Shown: piece after piece, positions 19,464-29,999 of the stretch | How positions within the stretch are numbered: position 1 is the stretch's first letter | How the letters are laid out: the number at the start of each line of letters is the position of its first letter | DNA from: Seminavis robusta | Lineage: Eukaryota; Bacillariophyta; Bacillariophyceae; Naviculales; Naviculaceae | NCBI GenBank assembly: GCA_903772945.1 | Contig: CAICTM010000701.1 | Location: 1 to 51,977 of the forward strand | Length of the DNA stretch: 51,977 nucleotides | Direction: 5' to 3' | Notes under the pieces: generated by a model | Database searches by the model: none | What the model was told of the DNA's origin: nothing | What the model saw: only the letters and a program-made list of their open reading frames with translations | Position numbers and translations under genes: made by a program

Positions 19464-21357
19464 ATGGCGTCGCAATCTGCTTTCTCCTTTCACTGCATGA
19501 TATGCTTTGAGGAGTTCCATCCAGACGAGAGATATCCAGTTGTGCTACCCTGTGGGCACACCTATGTGTGCAATCTCTGTGGCGACCGTCTGGACAAGTG
19601 CATGGAGTGCCGCACCCCTCTTTTCATTTCAGTCCCCAGACCGCAGAACCAACCCAACACCAGAACACCCAGCTACAGAACTCCACGACAACCTCCATCT
19701 CCTCCAATGGTGCCAGTCAAGAAGCGTCTACCTCTTCCAAAAAACGTGGTGTTGCTATCACTGATCGAAGCAACCGAGCTGGCTACCGAAGATGCTACGA
19801 GTAAGAGTGAAGCATCACCGAGAAACCATAAGAGCGAAGGACTATTTGACGATGCCCATCACCACGTTCTGATGTCCCCTGATGACAATTCAATCTCGGC
19901 TGTGGTCGACGCTGACGATCTGGAGGAGGAAAGAATCAAACTAGGAACTACCATGGCAGTTTCGGTAGCCGGTACCTATGCCGTTACAGACCCCAAAGGA
20001 ATGTCGATATACCCATCACGCCCATCCAAACATGCTGAAGATGCATTCCGCAAGGACAGCAGTCAACATACTTCCGATGAAGACGTGGATAAACTGGTCA
20101 GATACTTTCACTTGGACCAGAAAATGGACGTAGATTCAACCGAGGACGAACTGAAGGAGAATAGGATGAAGGAGCAACCGCCGCTGATTCTCAGCTGTGG
20201 TGACCGTGTACAGGTAGTTGCCATTGAAGGAGGATGGGCAAAGTTAGCAAGGGGGTACGGATATGTGCACGCTGATGACAATAAACTTGTAAAAGGTACG
20301 AAACGAAACCAAACCAAGCAATGAGGCTTGACTGGCAGTGCTAGCCATCCTGGTGCTCTTGGGATCTCACCACCAACACAACTTGTTTCCTCCTGTCTTA
20401 GTTGGCAACTCTGTCGATCGGGCATGCAAGCTAGAAGCTATGCTGCGGTCGCTCTCCACACAAAGGAAGCGACTGCGCCTGGAACAAAGCAAAGTTGACA
20501 ACATGTTTATTAGGTTAATGAATGATCTGCAGATATCTCTGATGACGGATGACGACCTCACGGTGATCGTTGCAGACACATTCTCCCAAGCTCCTAGCGA
20601 GAGAAAAGTTGCCGAATACAGGCAACAGCACGAAGCAAGAGATCAGATGCCAACTCGACAAGGCACGGACGCATCGCTTTCCAACGTGAGCAACCATGGA
20701 CCTGTAAAACCACCAAAGCTACCAGAACACCCACAACAAGAAGAGAGGCAGGACTCTCAAGTTGCTCCGCACGTACTCACCTCTGCTGCCCGAGGATTCG
20801 CTTGCTTTGCCAATGATATGTTTGACACAATATCAGGGACCGGAAGCGACGAAACGGAATTTCACAAGCTGCGTCGACAGCAAGGTATCTCACCACCCAC
20901 TGTAAGAACAGCGTCAGCACAGAAGACAGATATCGAAGCTACAACATGTAGGATACCAGGAAACGTCGCGACGACACTATTCCCGTCGGCGTCTCATCCT
21001 TCGCCAAGTGCCATGAGTGCGGGTGCCAGAGCATGGAGAGAGCTTCATGGACGAGAGGAATGTCGAGGAGGCGTGGACTTTAAAACGGGTATGAGTGGTC
21101 ACATGGCATTGTTAAGTTCCCATGCGCACCCTCATGAGTACCTTGGAAATCACCGTCATGCCATTGCTAACTTTCGAGGGATGAGTAATCACACAGGCTT
21201 GACCATGACAAAGCCCCTGAAGAAGACAGTTGGCGCTTTGTATCAAAGCATGTACCAGAGCCTGTACCCAGCTCTCAACATCCCCTCGCTCTCTGGAGGG
21301 ACCCCTGAACGAGCCGAACACACGGATTCACGGAGCGATAGGTCTGATTCGATGTAA
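19464..21357 (+). CDS. RING finger protein with SH3-like segment
   Basis: Two exons, 19464-20295 and 20402-21357, separated by a 106-nt GTACGA...GTCTTAG intron. The junction restores NKLVK-V-GNSVDRACKLEAML, giving 595 aa. The N-terminal RING is C3HC4-like: CMICFEEF ... LPCGHTYVCNLCGDRL ... CMECRTPL (residues ~12-52). This suggests E3 ubiquitin ligase activity. After a Pro/Ser-rich linker, residues ~250-275 (LSCGDRVQVVAIEGGWAKLARGYGYV) look like an SH3-type fold. The next segment (DRACKLEAMLRSL ... MNDLQISLMTDDDLTVI) is a conserved-looking helical block of unknown role. The C-terminal half is disordered apart from GARAWRELHGR. A short alternative ending at 20324 results if the intron is kept. 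Partner substrates cannot be read from sequence. Confidence 0.82.
20296..20401 (+). other. Intron of the RING gene
   Basis: AAAG|GTACGA donor; TTTCCTCCTGTCTTAG acceptor with a clear pyrimidine tract. Phase 1; retention gives a stop at 20322-20324. Confidence 0.85.
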
Positions 21358-21735
21358 GGTTTTTGCTGCTCAGTAGATCTTGAGGGGAAGGAAGGTTAAT
21401 CAATCCGGAAATCGAACAAATGTAATCTAAAAGTGCCACCACTACATACTATATACTAAAACATACATGGTTTTTAACCAACACTGTTGCCTGATTAGCT
21501 AAGGTTGCGAAGCTCAGTGGCTGCTCGAATGGTTTTGGGATGGCCGTGACAACGAAGGAATGAGTGATGTGTACGAAGGTTATAACATCCATGGTACCGA
21601 ACAGATCTCTTTTAGCTGAAGTAGCTACAGGTACTACGATTGTACATTTTTTGTCCCACAATCAATCTAATTGCGTTAACATCCGGTACTACTACTACTT
21701 CTCTATTGTCATTGGCACCTATTCGTCCATCCAAT
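21358..21735. other. Spacer between convergent RING and SEC13 genes
   Basis: 378 bp shared by two 3' ends. Contains a GGTACTACTACTACTT stretch near 21684. No gene seen. Confidence 0.5.
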
Positions 21736-22960
21736 CTATCCTTGCTGTTCCTCCACGCTGCTCATCTGAGTCCAATTTCCATCCAATGTAGCCTTCCAAA
21801 GCGTCACATCGCTATCACCGCTCGAAACGGCAAGCATGTGCCCCGTGACGGACCAACTGACTCTCCACACAGGGGCATCGAACTTGTGGAGCAAAATTGG
21901 TTTCCATTCGGCATCCGGACCGTTCTGAGTCCAAATGAGGACTGTTCGGTCTTCCGAGCAAGACGCAATGACATTGACATTGGGGAAAATGGATGGCGCC
22001 CACGCCACATCTCGGACCCAATCACTGTGGGAAATGGTCTTGTCAATTTTGGCCGTGGCGTCTTCCACCCATTGTCCCGTTTCGGCAGATTGGGTCCAGA
22101 ATCGAATTCTGTTGTCACAGCCTCCCGTGACGAGACGAGGAGGCATAATGTTGTCGGGATTGGCAGTGTCCGAGTAGGCACCGTGAGGCGCCCAGCTGAC
22201 GGCATTGACACCCAGAGAATTGTCCTGCACATACTCGACCGACCAGGTATTGTTGGGTTGCAGCGTCAAGATACTCACGCGACCATCTGAACTGGCAGCT
22301 GCCGCTATGAGACCAATTTCATGAGGACCAAAGGCAATGGCATTCACGGAACTTTCGTGAAGATGGCGTGCCGCATGGATGACAGTCCACTCTCGTGGGC
22401 TCACTTCGCGGTGGATCAACACAGAGCCATCGAACGAGCACGATGCCAAAATAACACCAAATTTTGGATGCGCCCAGGCGGTTCCCCATACAGGCCCTTC
22501 GTGCCCTTGGAGAGTCGCCGACAATTCGTACGAAGTCTCCGACACGTTGTAGATCTTTACCGTACGGTCTATTGCATAGAGTCGAGTCGAAATAAAACGC
22601 AAAATAACGAGTCGAGTCGTTCAACCACAAGAATTAATAACAAAGGAATGAGGGACACAAACAAAATTTAAAACAATACGCACGTGAAGTATCCATAGGC
22701 TTACCAGAAGAGCACGTTGCGAGTTTGCACCCGTAATAATCCAACTGGGCGTCATGGACCAGATCTTTTCGTCAAGCAAGAGAGAAAGGGAAAAAGAAGT
22801 GCCAAAGGTGAGACCGTGAAAATGACAATAAAACCGGCATTGCCACAATCTCTTTGATATTCCTACCTTCGTGCTGAGTATCTACATAAATCGGACCAGG
22901 GGGCATGGCCGTTGCTTGTGCCACCGGAGCGGGCGCTGCTTGTGCTGATGTTGCCGCCAT
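21736..22960 (-). CDS. SEC13: SEC13, COPII coat / nuclear pore WD40 protein
   Basis: Three exons: 22960-22867, 22764-22705, 22568-21736, giving 328 aa, close to the usual SEC13 length. Exon joins are exact: VDTQHE-D-LVHDAQLDYYG and LATCSS-D-RTVKIYN. The protein begins with the SEC13 hallmark (TQHED.VHDAQLDYYG.KLATCSSDRTVKIYNV) and continues through six WD40 blades, including GHEGPVWGTAWAHPKFG, LASCSFDGSVLIHRE, HESSVNAIAF, LVTGGCDNRIRFW, HSDWVRDVAWAP and PVWRVSWSVTGHMLAVSSGDSDVTLW. SEC13 pairs with SEC31 in the ER COPII coat and with NUP145C/NUP96 in the nuclear pore Y-complex. The start ATG at 22960 (AAAGATGGCGG) leaves a short Ala/Pro-rich leader not seen in yeast or human. An in-frame ATG at 23011 would add 17 residues. 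Intron 2 contains GAGTCGAGTCG motifs. Confidence 0.95.
22569..22704 (-). other. SEC13 intron 2
   Basis: 136 nt, donor TCTG|GTAAGC, acceptor TATGCAATAG. It is the longest intron read in the window and carries two CGACTCGACTC boxes on the transcribed strand. Confidence 0.85.
22765..22866 (-). other. SEC13 intron 1
   Basis: 102 nt, donor GAAG|GTAGGA and acceptor TTGACGAAAAG. Phase 1; the join gives HED, conserved in SEC13. Confidence 0.85.
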
Positions 22961-23248
22961 CTTTGCTTTGCCTTCTTCCCTTCGACTCTTTGACCTCTGT
23001 TGCTGCTGCAAAATGCCAAGGCTTCGTCGACTGGGTCGATCGGTGTAGCCGCAGCTTTGGCAGTGGCGGAAGATCCAAGCTTCTTGGTTTGAGTCAATAA
23101 TAAAACGTGACTAAAACCCCTAGCTCTAAGGTGCTTTCCTCCAACCGAAAACAGAAAACGTCCTCATTTTTCCGCGACGAGACAAACAACACCGCACACT
23201 CAAAAGAGAGTGTCGTCCTTAGAGAAGCCACCCAAGAGCAAGACAACA
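22961..23248. promoter_or_regulatory. Shared promoter between SEC13 and the MYB gene
   Basis: Only 288 bp separates the start codons of two divergently transcribed genes, so both promoters and 5' UTRs must lie here. I see no TATA box in a convincing place. Confidence 0.55.
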
Positions 23249-25208
23249 ATGACACGATCGGGTCAAAAGCCACTCAAGAAGCGCAAGGTTCTGGTCGAGA
23301 CGAATCCAAATATTGCTCAAGGTCACGTTGTCACGCGTCCGTGGGCCAAAGCCGAGGCAAGTTCGCTCGTGGTTTCATTTCATCGTTCATTCGTTCTCCT
23401 TTTGATGCATGCTCAAGCTTCCGTTGTGCTGTGTCATAGGATGATCTACTGCTTGCGAAATCCGTCAAGGTTGGTCCCAAAAAGAAGAGCAAAGCGGTCA
23501 AGGGTCAACAGCCAAAGATGGATTGGCCAGGGATTGCGAAGCGACACTTTCCTACGCGCAATGCTGCGGAATGTCGCACTCGATACGAAGCTTTGACTGG
23601 AATCAAAACAATTTTCACGCCCTGGTCAACAGAAGAAGACGACAAGTTGATGGAACTCGTTCGAGTCAATGGTGAGTCCAGTAGAGGAGGTTGTTTTTCG
23701 GTGACTTCTCGTGGTTGCTCGTCTTCTCGTTCTCTTGGTCAACCTCAATTCTTCCGTTCTCTACTCAAGGCGCCACGAGCTGGACAGCTCATTCCAAGGC
23801 CATTCCAGGTCGGAGCGGAAAGCAATGTCGAGAGCGATGGCACAACCATCTGGACCCGGCAGTGGTAAAGAATCGAAAGTGGACTTGCGAGGAAGACCGC
23901 AAGATTGTCGAGATGCATCTCCAGCTCGGGAACAAATGGTCCACGATTGCAAAAGCCATTCCAGGAAGAACAGACAATGCTGTCAAGAACCATTGGAACT
24001 CTTTCTTGCGCTGCCGCGTAGAAAAATACTTGGTCGACAATCTCAACATCAGCACGAATGCCCTGAGAGACAATGCTGGTAGATACAACATTCCCACGGA
24101 AAACCTGGATGACTGCATGCTGCGCATCGCGGAGATGACACCGGCCACGATGAAAGGAGGCAGCCGGCGACTGCCTTCACAGACCCGAATCAAACTGAGT
24201 GTGCCAGATGCCGTCGCCGAAAAGGTGGAAGTCAAGACCCCAGTGCCAACTGTGCGGAAGGATCGAACCCAAACCCAAACTACCCGTGCAGACACTATTG
24301 CAGGTACAACGACTGGCACGGCTACTTGTACAACGACTGTCATGGCGATGACTACTAAAGCAGCACGACCAACAGAGGCGCCCAAACCATCTTCGCCAAT
24401 GCGAGCTCAACCAGCTCTTGAAGCACCCAAACCATCTTTGCCAATGCGAGCTCAACCAGCTCCGAAAGCACCCAAACCATCTTTGCCAATGCGAGCGCAA
24501 TCAGCTCCAAGCGCACCCGTTCTGGCAAAACCGACAGACGAAACAGTTGCTGATCTCATTGACCTGACGCCTCAGCTTCCGCCACCTGCTGTTACTACAC
24601 GGTCACCTACGATGCCGCCTCTTTTCGTTACTTCGTACACGACTTCTCTCCCCCCGACGTCGGCAATCAAACGCAAGGCGAGGGATGGGCCCGAGTTGGA
24701 AGATGCTCCAAAGTTGGGCCAGCCCACGTCTCTTGAATTGGAACAGTTGGGCCTGTGTCTGTCCAGGATCAAAGGAGGGAAACTGAGCAACGGCAGCTAC
24801 CTTACGGCATTGGAGCGACAACAGTTTGCAGCTCGAAAGAAAATAGCAGAGACCGGTTCTATCGAAGATCTCAAGGAGTTGAATCTCACCGCAAAAGAGG
24901 CCAGAGAACTGCCGCACTTCTTTCAGTCCAAAATCTGTCCCAATCTTCCTCAATCCGCAAACCTGGGAGCATTCGGGACTCCGAATGTGGATGCAATGGG
25001 CTTGTCACCGCAGATTGAGCTCAAACAAGAGGGAGGGGCGGGTACCGAAAGGCTTGCAAGCCCATGCTTGTCTCGCGACCTGGCTGGGAAATCACCGATG
25101 CGCCCCGCTGCCTTCCCTGGGCTGTCGCCAATGTGGACTGTGGAAGACTCTACATTCTTCCAGCAAGTTCTACCGGTAGGAGGAGAACAAGGCATCAACA
25201 GTGCTTAA
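23249..25208 (+). CDS. Three-repeat MYB transcription factor (R1R2R3)
   Basis: Three exons: 23249-23356, 23440-23671, 23770-25208, giving 592 aa. The first intron (83 nt) is GC-AG and the second (98 nt) GT-AG. Repeat 1 spans the first junction: RPWAKAE-DDLLLAKSV ... MDWPGIAKRHFPTRNAAECRTRY. Repeat 2: TPWSTEEDDKLMELVRVNG-ATSW, then AIPGRSGKQCRERW. Repeat 3: RKWTCEEDRKIVEMHLQLGNKW, then AIPGRTDNAVKNHW. The regularly spaced Trp residues and the PGRxxKQCRERW / PGRTDNAVKNHW helices are typical of nuclear DNA-binding c-MYB type factors. The third Trp of repeat 1 is replaced by Tyr. The C-terminal part is Pro/Ala/Thr-rich and probably regulatory, with three imperfect copies of an APKPSLPMRAQPA unit. 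The upstream basic stretch (KPLKKRKV) could serve as a nuclear signal. ATG 23249 is the first ATG in frame; the GTG at 23210 is not needed. Confidence 0.88.
23357..23439 (+). other. GC-AG intron in MYB repeat 1
   Basis: Donor CCGAG|GCAAGT and acceptor TGTGTCATAG. The exons join in phase 0 within the conserved acidic motif (WAKAE-DDLLL). AG|GCAAGT is the strict consensus for GC-AG introns, and no GT site nearby keeps the MYB repeat. Confidence 0.82.
23672..23769 (+). other. GT-AG intron in MYB repeat 2
   Basis: Donor AATG|GTGAGT, acceptor TCTCTACTCAAG. Phase 1; the join gives RVNGATSW, as needed for MYB repeat 2. Confidence 0.85.
24388..24515 (+). repeat. Three imperfect 42-bp repeats within the MYB coding region
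   Basis: The unit encodes (A/E)APKPSLPMRAQPAP with small changes. It begins near 24388, 24427 and 24469. Unit lengths remain multiples of three, so the frame is kept. Confidence 0.75.
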
Positions 25209-25932
25209 AATGAGCGTCCTCCTCAGCACATCGGCTGTCCCGTTGCCGGTGCTTCACCCCAACGTTGCAGGCAATACCAGTACGCAAATTTTACAATACC
25301 GGTACGGTATGGAACGGTACGACTGTACCTAGCAATGAAGTGCAACGACAACATCAAGCTTACAGAGATGAAGGCGCAGGTATACTAGTAGGCCGTCAAA
25401 CAAAATAAGAAACGATGTGTCATTTGCCGCTCTCGGCTGGTTAAGGACCAGGCTGTGGCCATATTCGTTCATTTCATCGGCTTATACCAGTATACGCAGT
25501 GAACACCATTTATTTGCGTACTGGTAGTGCTTAGCTATGCTGTCGTAGAGCTGCAGATGGAGCTTTAGCAAGGCAAACCAACTGAGATCCTGTCGATATG
25601 GGTACCGGTACCGGTACGCGTACTGTACGGTAGCTAGCTAGAGGCACCATGCAGTATAGCGGCACAACAACATGGTGAGCTATTGTAGCTTAGTGGCCAC
25701 GGTCGAGATCTTTTGTTCCGGAATTCTAAAGCAGAAATGAAAAGACCAAAAAACGAAGGAAGAAAGCAAGAGGCCGCCACAACATGCCACAAACTTTTGA
25801 TACCTTATTACCTCTTCACACTACACCGGTGGCGGACAACAACAAAGAAATATCTGTACGCTTCAATCTGCTCCTTGCTGAAAGAATAACCCTCGTCCGT
25901 TCAACAAGCTGCATTCAAAAGTTTCGTCGACG
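25209..25932. other. Spacer rich in TACCGGTA palindromes
   Basis: 724 bp with no gene. It holds TACCGGTACGGTATGGAACGG near 25300 and GGTACCGGTACCGGTACGCG near 25600, followed by TAGCTAGCTAGAG. This is the densest cluster of the palindrome in the window. Confidence 0.6.
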
Positions 25933-28295
25933 ATGAACAGTGTCCCAGGAAACACTAGAGGTCCTGATGAGTCGTCAAGAGCCCGTTTCCGCCGATGTCT
26001 GCTGCCTGTGTGGAAGCATCTTTGGGCCATTCTAGCGTCAATAGTCATTGTGTCCTCTCTTGTGGCCATCTTCCTCTTTCGGTTCCTGCCATACCCCAGT
26101 GCAGAAGATACAACAACGGTAGCAGAGTCGGCTACCAAGGTCCCCTCCTCTGCTAATGGTCGTCAGGACTTCATTGATCGACGCCGCTTTATCCTGTTCC
26201 GTAGTTCTCTGGCTCGAGTATCGGAACCATCTGCCTTCGTGAACCCCAATTCACCTCAATCACAAGCTCTGAAGTGGCTCGTGTACCAAGACCAAACCAT
26301 CCAGATTCCCACAGACACCTTGGCTGCAGAAGGTGACATTATGAACTCTTCTCAGCTGTACTACTCATCCAACAACGAAACGTTCCATTGGAAACTTGTA
26401 CAGCGCTACGCCCTTATGGTTCTGGCTTTCAGTACCAATGGAGCCACATGGCGTGGAATTGTTCCCTGGGAGGAAATGGTGGATGTGGATGAATGTCACA
26501 GTCATTTCCAGGGCATTGGATGTGATGAAGTTTTGGGCAAGGTGAACGTTGTGAATCTAGATTATCGCAAGCTTGGTGGCAAAATTCCTGTTGAAATTGG
26601 TAAGGGTATCCCTTGACAAAGCGTGCTTGAAAAGACATGCCAAGTCTGACCCAGCTTTTGCTGATATGTGATGCTATCATTCCATGATTCTTAGGCCTGC
26701 TGACCGACCTGACCTACTTAGATCTATCCCGAAACCATCTGGAAGGACACATTCCTCATTCCATCTATCACCGGCTGACAAACCTCGGTAAGTGATTAGT
26801 GATTGGGTGGCTGCATGGACCCCGTGCTAGCTAGCCTTCGCCCTTGCTTCTTATAACCAGATGCTCGCCTTCGTTTTCCAGAACACCTCGCACTATCCCA
26901 CAACGAAATTGCTTTCTCGTTGAGCAATGACATCGGCAAGCTTACAGCTTTGAATGCCCTGGTCGTGTCCAACACTCACTTGTCCGGTACCTTGCCAGCA
27001 ACAATGGCACAGCTCACAGAACTCCGTAAGTAGTGGTTACACAACCAAGTGCATGCTGGTTTGCAACTTCAAAATCCTGAAACTTGATCTTCTTCGGCTT
27101 TGTGTGATCTTAATAAAATGGAATGACTGCATTAGGAGAGATTGTATTGTCAAACAACCGGCTCTCAGGGGAGTTCTTCCACTCTATCAAACACTGGCCC
27201 AATCTCGGTAAGCAGGCAGGCCGGTTCATGCAGTCTTTTGGGTACGAACGTCTCAGTGTTGACACTATACCTGCTTGCCTTAATTGCAGAAGTCTTGTCG
27301 TCGACAGAAACGCTGCTATCTCCGGTATCATTCCGACTGAAATTGGGCTCTGCACCAACCTGCGTAAGTCCAGATACAATAATAACATGCACTTGTCTTG
27401 GTGAAGACGTGGACTTCTTTCGGTCTTTAGACTGGTTTCTCACAAGCTCAGACTGCTCTCGTTACTCGTCTGTCCAGGCGAACTGGCTATGCTAGGGACA
27501 GGTTTCAATGGATCCCTTCCTACAGAGATTGGATTGCTCTCAAAGCTTAGTGAGTGACTCTTCCTATAGTCACGGTCGAACCCTGTAGAGGCATTTGCCA
27601 GTCTAACATGCATCTGTATACTTTGGATATGGACAACAGCCACTATGGTGGCAGGAGGAGACCAACTCATAGGATCGCTACCATCCGAGATTGGCTCCTG
27701 GACAAGATTGGGTAAGCTCGATCGAATGGTTGCAATGCCTACAATACCCCGTTGCTTGCCTGACCTGTTTGGCGTTTGTATTCCTGGTCTGTAGGTCAAA
27801 TGATTGTGTCGTTTGCACCCCAATTGACAGGCTCCCTTCCATCTACCATTGGCCAGCTCTCCTCCCTCACCTACATGGCAATTGTCTCAACGTCAATTGG
27901 TGGCTCCGTGCCCTCTGAAATTGGACTGTTGCAGAACGTGGTGAACCTGAATTTGGAGAACAATCTCTTTGGAGGCCAAATCCCAAGCCAAGCTCTTGTC
28001 GGGATGGAGTCATTGAGTAAGTCAAGCCGTGAATATCATTGCCTCTTTGTCGCGTGTCTTCCTGTCCTACTGGCTACTGGTCACATCCTGGTGCACATTG
28101 AGCTAAGTGTCTCTTCCTTTGATGTTCGTAATTGATACAGCAAACCTACAGATCAACGCGAATTTCTTCAGCGGGACGATTCCACAGGAGATTTGTGATG
28201 CCGAATCTATACTTGTCTGGATGGACTGTGCAGGAAACTTGGTTTGCGAAAATGATTGCTGCCCAGGTGTCTGGTGCTCTTTTGGGGATGTGTAA
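25933..28295 (+). CDS. Membrane-anchored leucine-rich repeat protein
   Basis: Nine exons read from splice consensus and phase: 25933-26599, 26695-26787, 26882-27025, 27136-27207, 27290-27363, 27478-27549, 27640-27711, 27795-28016, 28141-28295. All introns are phase 1, and several exons are exactly 72 nt, one 24-residue LRR each (for example ELAMLGTGFNGSLPTEIG). A cytoplasmic basic N-terminus precedes one membrane helix (about residues 31-50, AILASIVIVSSLVAIFLF). Next is an LRR N-cap (QRYALMVLAFSTNGATWRG ... ECHSHFQGIGC), about 11 LRRs with (L/I)P(S/T)EIG signatures, and a Cys-rich C-cap (CENDCCPGVWC). The layout suggests a cell-surface receptor-like protein without a kinase. Exon 5 has 74 nt, so removing intron 4 breaks the frame; keeping intron 4, or skipping exon 5, preserves it (550 or 498 aa). 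It could therefore be a decaying gene or an unusual isoform. Confidence 0.75.
27208..27289 (+). other. Intron 4 of the LRR gene; splicing breaks the frame
   Basis: Consensus borders (CTCG|GTAAGC ... TTAATTGCAG) but length 82 nt with a following 74-nt exon. Splicing leads to a stop in exon 6. Reading through has no stop and meets the LRR frame of exon 5 (SLVVDRNAAISG). Confidence 0.6.
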
Positions 28296-28976
28296 TGCGG
28301 TAGGGAGAAGATGGAATGTTATGCCGCAAGGTTGCCCCCCTTTGACACTTGCGGATAGCGGAGTGCATAGCTTATTGAAAAGTTAGTTTATCACGGTTTA
28401 CGTCATCTGCCGATATCTTGTACCATACTAGTACCATACATTGGACCATAGAGGCCATGTCGGGGGCCGTTCAGCTTTAGTTACTCTGGAGCTTGCATCA
28501 AAATAGAGCCAAACGTCGCTCGGGTGCCCAGTGCTTCCCCTATAGCGGCTGCTCGCCTCACCAAGGCTCTTTGTTCCTCGCCAGCTACCGGAACGTTCCG
28601 ACTGCCACCACTAGCTAGTATATTAGTATGGCACGAGTACCTGCTACAAAGCACTACCACACATCTAATCTGAACTGTTGAGTTGGCGACGTGTACAAAT
28701 GATTTAGTTATAGAAATACGTTCAAATCAAAGTAGCAATGCCCCAGAATATCGTGTAGAAAGTGGTTTCATCTAGCGCAGTGCGCCGCCATGACGTCTCC
28801 ACAGAGTAATAGTATATGCAGTAATGTTTGTTGAATGAGTGCGTGTGCCATCACGTGTCACCAAACAGTTTGTTGTTTTTCTCTAAATTTGAAGCAGCTC
28901 CATCAAAACGAACGAACGAACCAACCAACAGTGGGAAGTGTATTATTGCTGCAGTCGGTCAAGCCATCCACAGGCC
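28296..28976. other. Spacer downstream of the LRR gene
   Basis: 681 bp without a supported gene. It contains ACTAGCTAGTATATTAGTAT near 28610. Nothing else is clear. Confidence 0.5.
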
Positions 28977-29189
28977 TTAGCAGACACACCGTTCGCGCAG
29001 AAACCAGCTCGCCACACCCACCAGGAACATGACGACCACCACGTTTCCGTCGCTCATGTCACCAAAGACTTCCATTTCGCCGCGGGCATTGACGCCTCGT
29101 CGGTTGCGAGGGCTTCCGTCATGAGGAACATCCTTGGCAGGAGCTCCGGGCTGGTTGCGGTTGGGATCGTTCGGTGGCAAGGAATCCAT
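28977..29189 (-). CDS. Possible small tail-anchored protein, 70 aa
   Basis: Short open frame starting MDSLPPNDPNRNQPG with a hydrophilic, Pro/Asn/Arg-rich first half and one hydrophobic segment at the C-terminus (GNVVVVMFLVGVASWFL) followed by RERCVC. This is the layout of small tail-anchored membrane proteins, but I do not recognise a family. The ATG is directly preceded by a pyrimidine tract and CACCAG, so this may be the last exon of a longer gene whose first exon I cannot fix. The same frame stays open upstream to 29453, but without an ATG. Confidence 0.35.
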   Translation of the reverse strand: MDSLPPNDPNRNQPGAPAKDVPHDGSPRNRRGVNARGEMEVFGDMSDGNVVVVMFLVGVASWFLRERCVC

Positions 29190-29999
29190 CTGGTGAAGAA
29201 GAAAAACAGAACAACAAGAATTTGGTAAAATGAGAAATCGGGATGCGGTCCTTGTTGAGGGAAAGTGGCGGAGTCGAGTCTGTAGCACAAGGAATGAATG
29301 AAGGCACAGGCCGGTGCTCGAAAAAGAACCGGCAACCAACTCCAAATTGTACACCAGATCGTCGATGTGACTGGTGAAATTCTGCTGGGTGTCACAGAAA
29401 ACGTTTTTTCTGCTCCCTGGATTCAGAGCAAAAGAGGACCAAGCTCTGACCACAGCCGCCTTTGTGCCTTTCTCATGCCATGATCTTCATGTCCATCAAT
29501 CATACAGCACCATTGCTCTTACCTTCAACACAATTGACACTTCTTCTTTCACAACGAACAAATCTCCAACAAAAGTGAAAACGAAAACGTAACTCGATCT
29601 TTCGCGAGAGGATGATGCAGCATCGATTTGCAGGAAGATGGATGAGCATGACGGTGGCAACACCAGCAGAATCTTCGATCCTGCCCGGCCGGCTGGCCCG
29701 CGGCCGCCGAAGATACTTAAATGTCTTGAAAAAATTTAGTTCTAAGTAAGAAGGCATTAGAGAGAATTGAAGAGGACGTTGAACCAGTGTTGAAGCTGGG
29801 GCGCACAGCTGCTCCTTTGCAAGATATCCGTTACGTCAGTTACGTCAGCGATGCTTTTCTCGGAAGTTTCTCTCGACTGTCACTGGTCACTGGAAAACAA
29901 ATACTAAATAGATAGACTACTCCAATTTATTCCCCATTCACATCATCATTGTTACCCTTGGACATCAATTTATCTTCTTCATTTCAGGCTTTCGATTGC

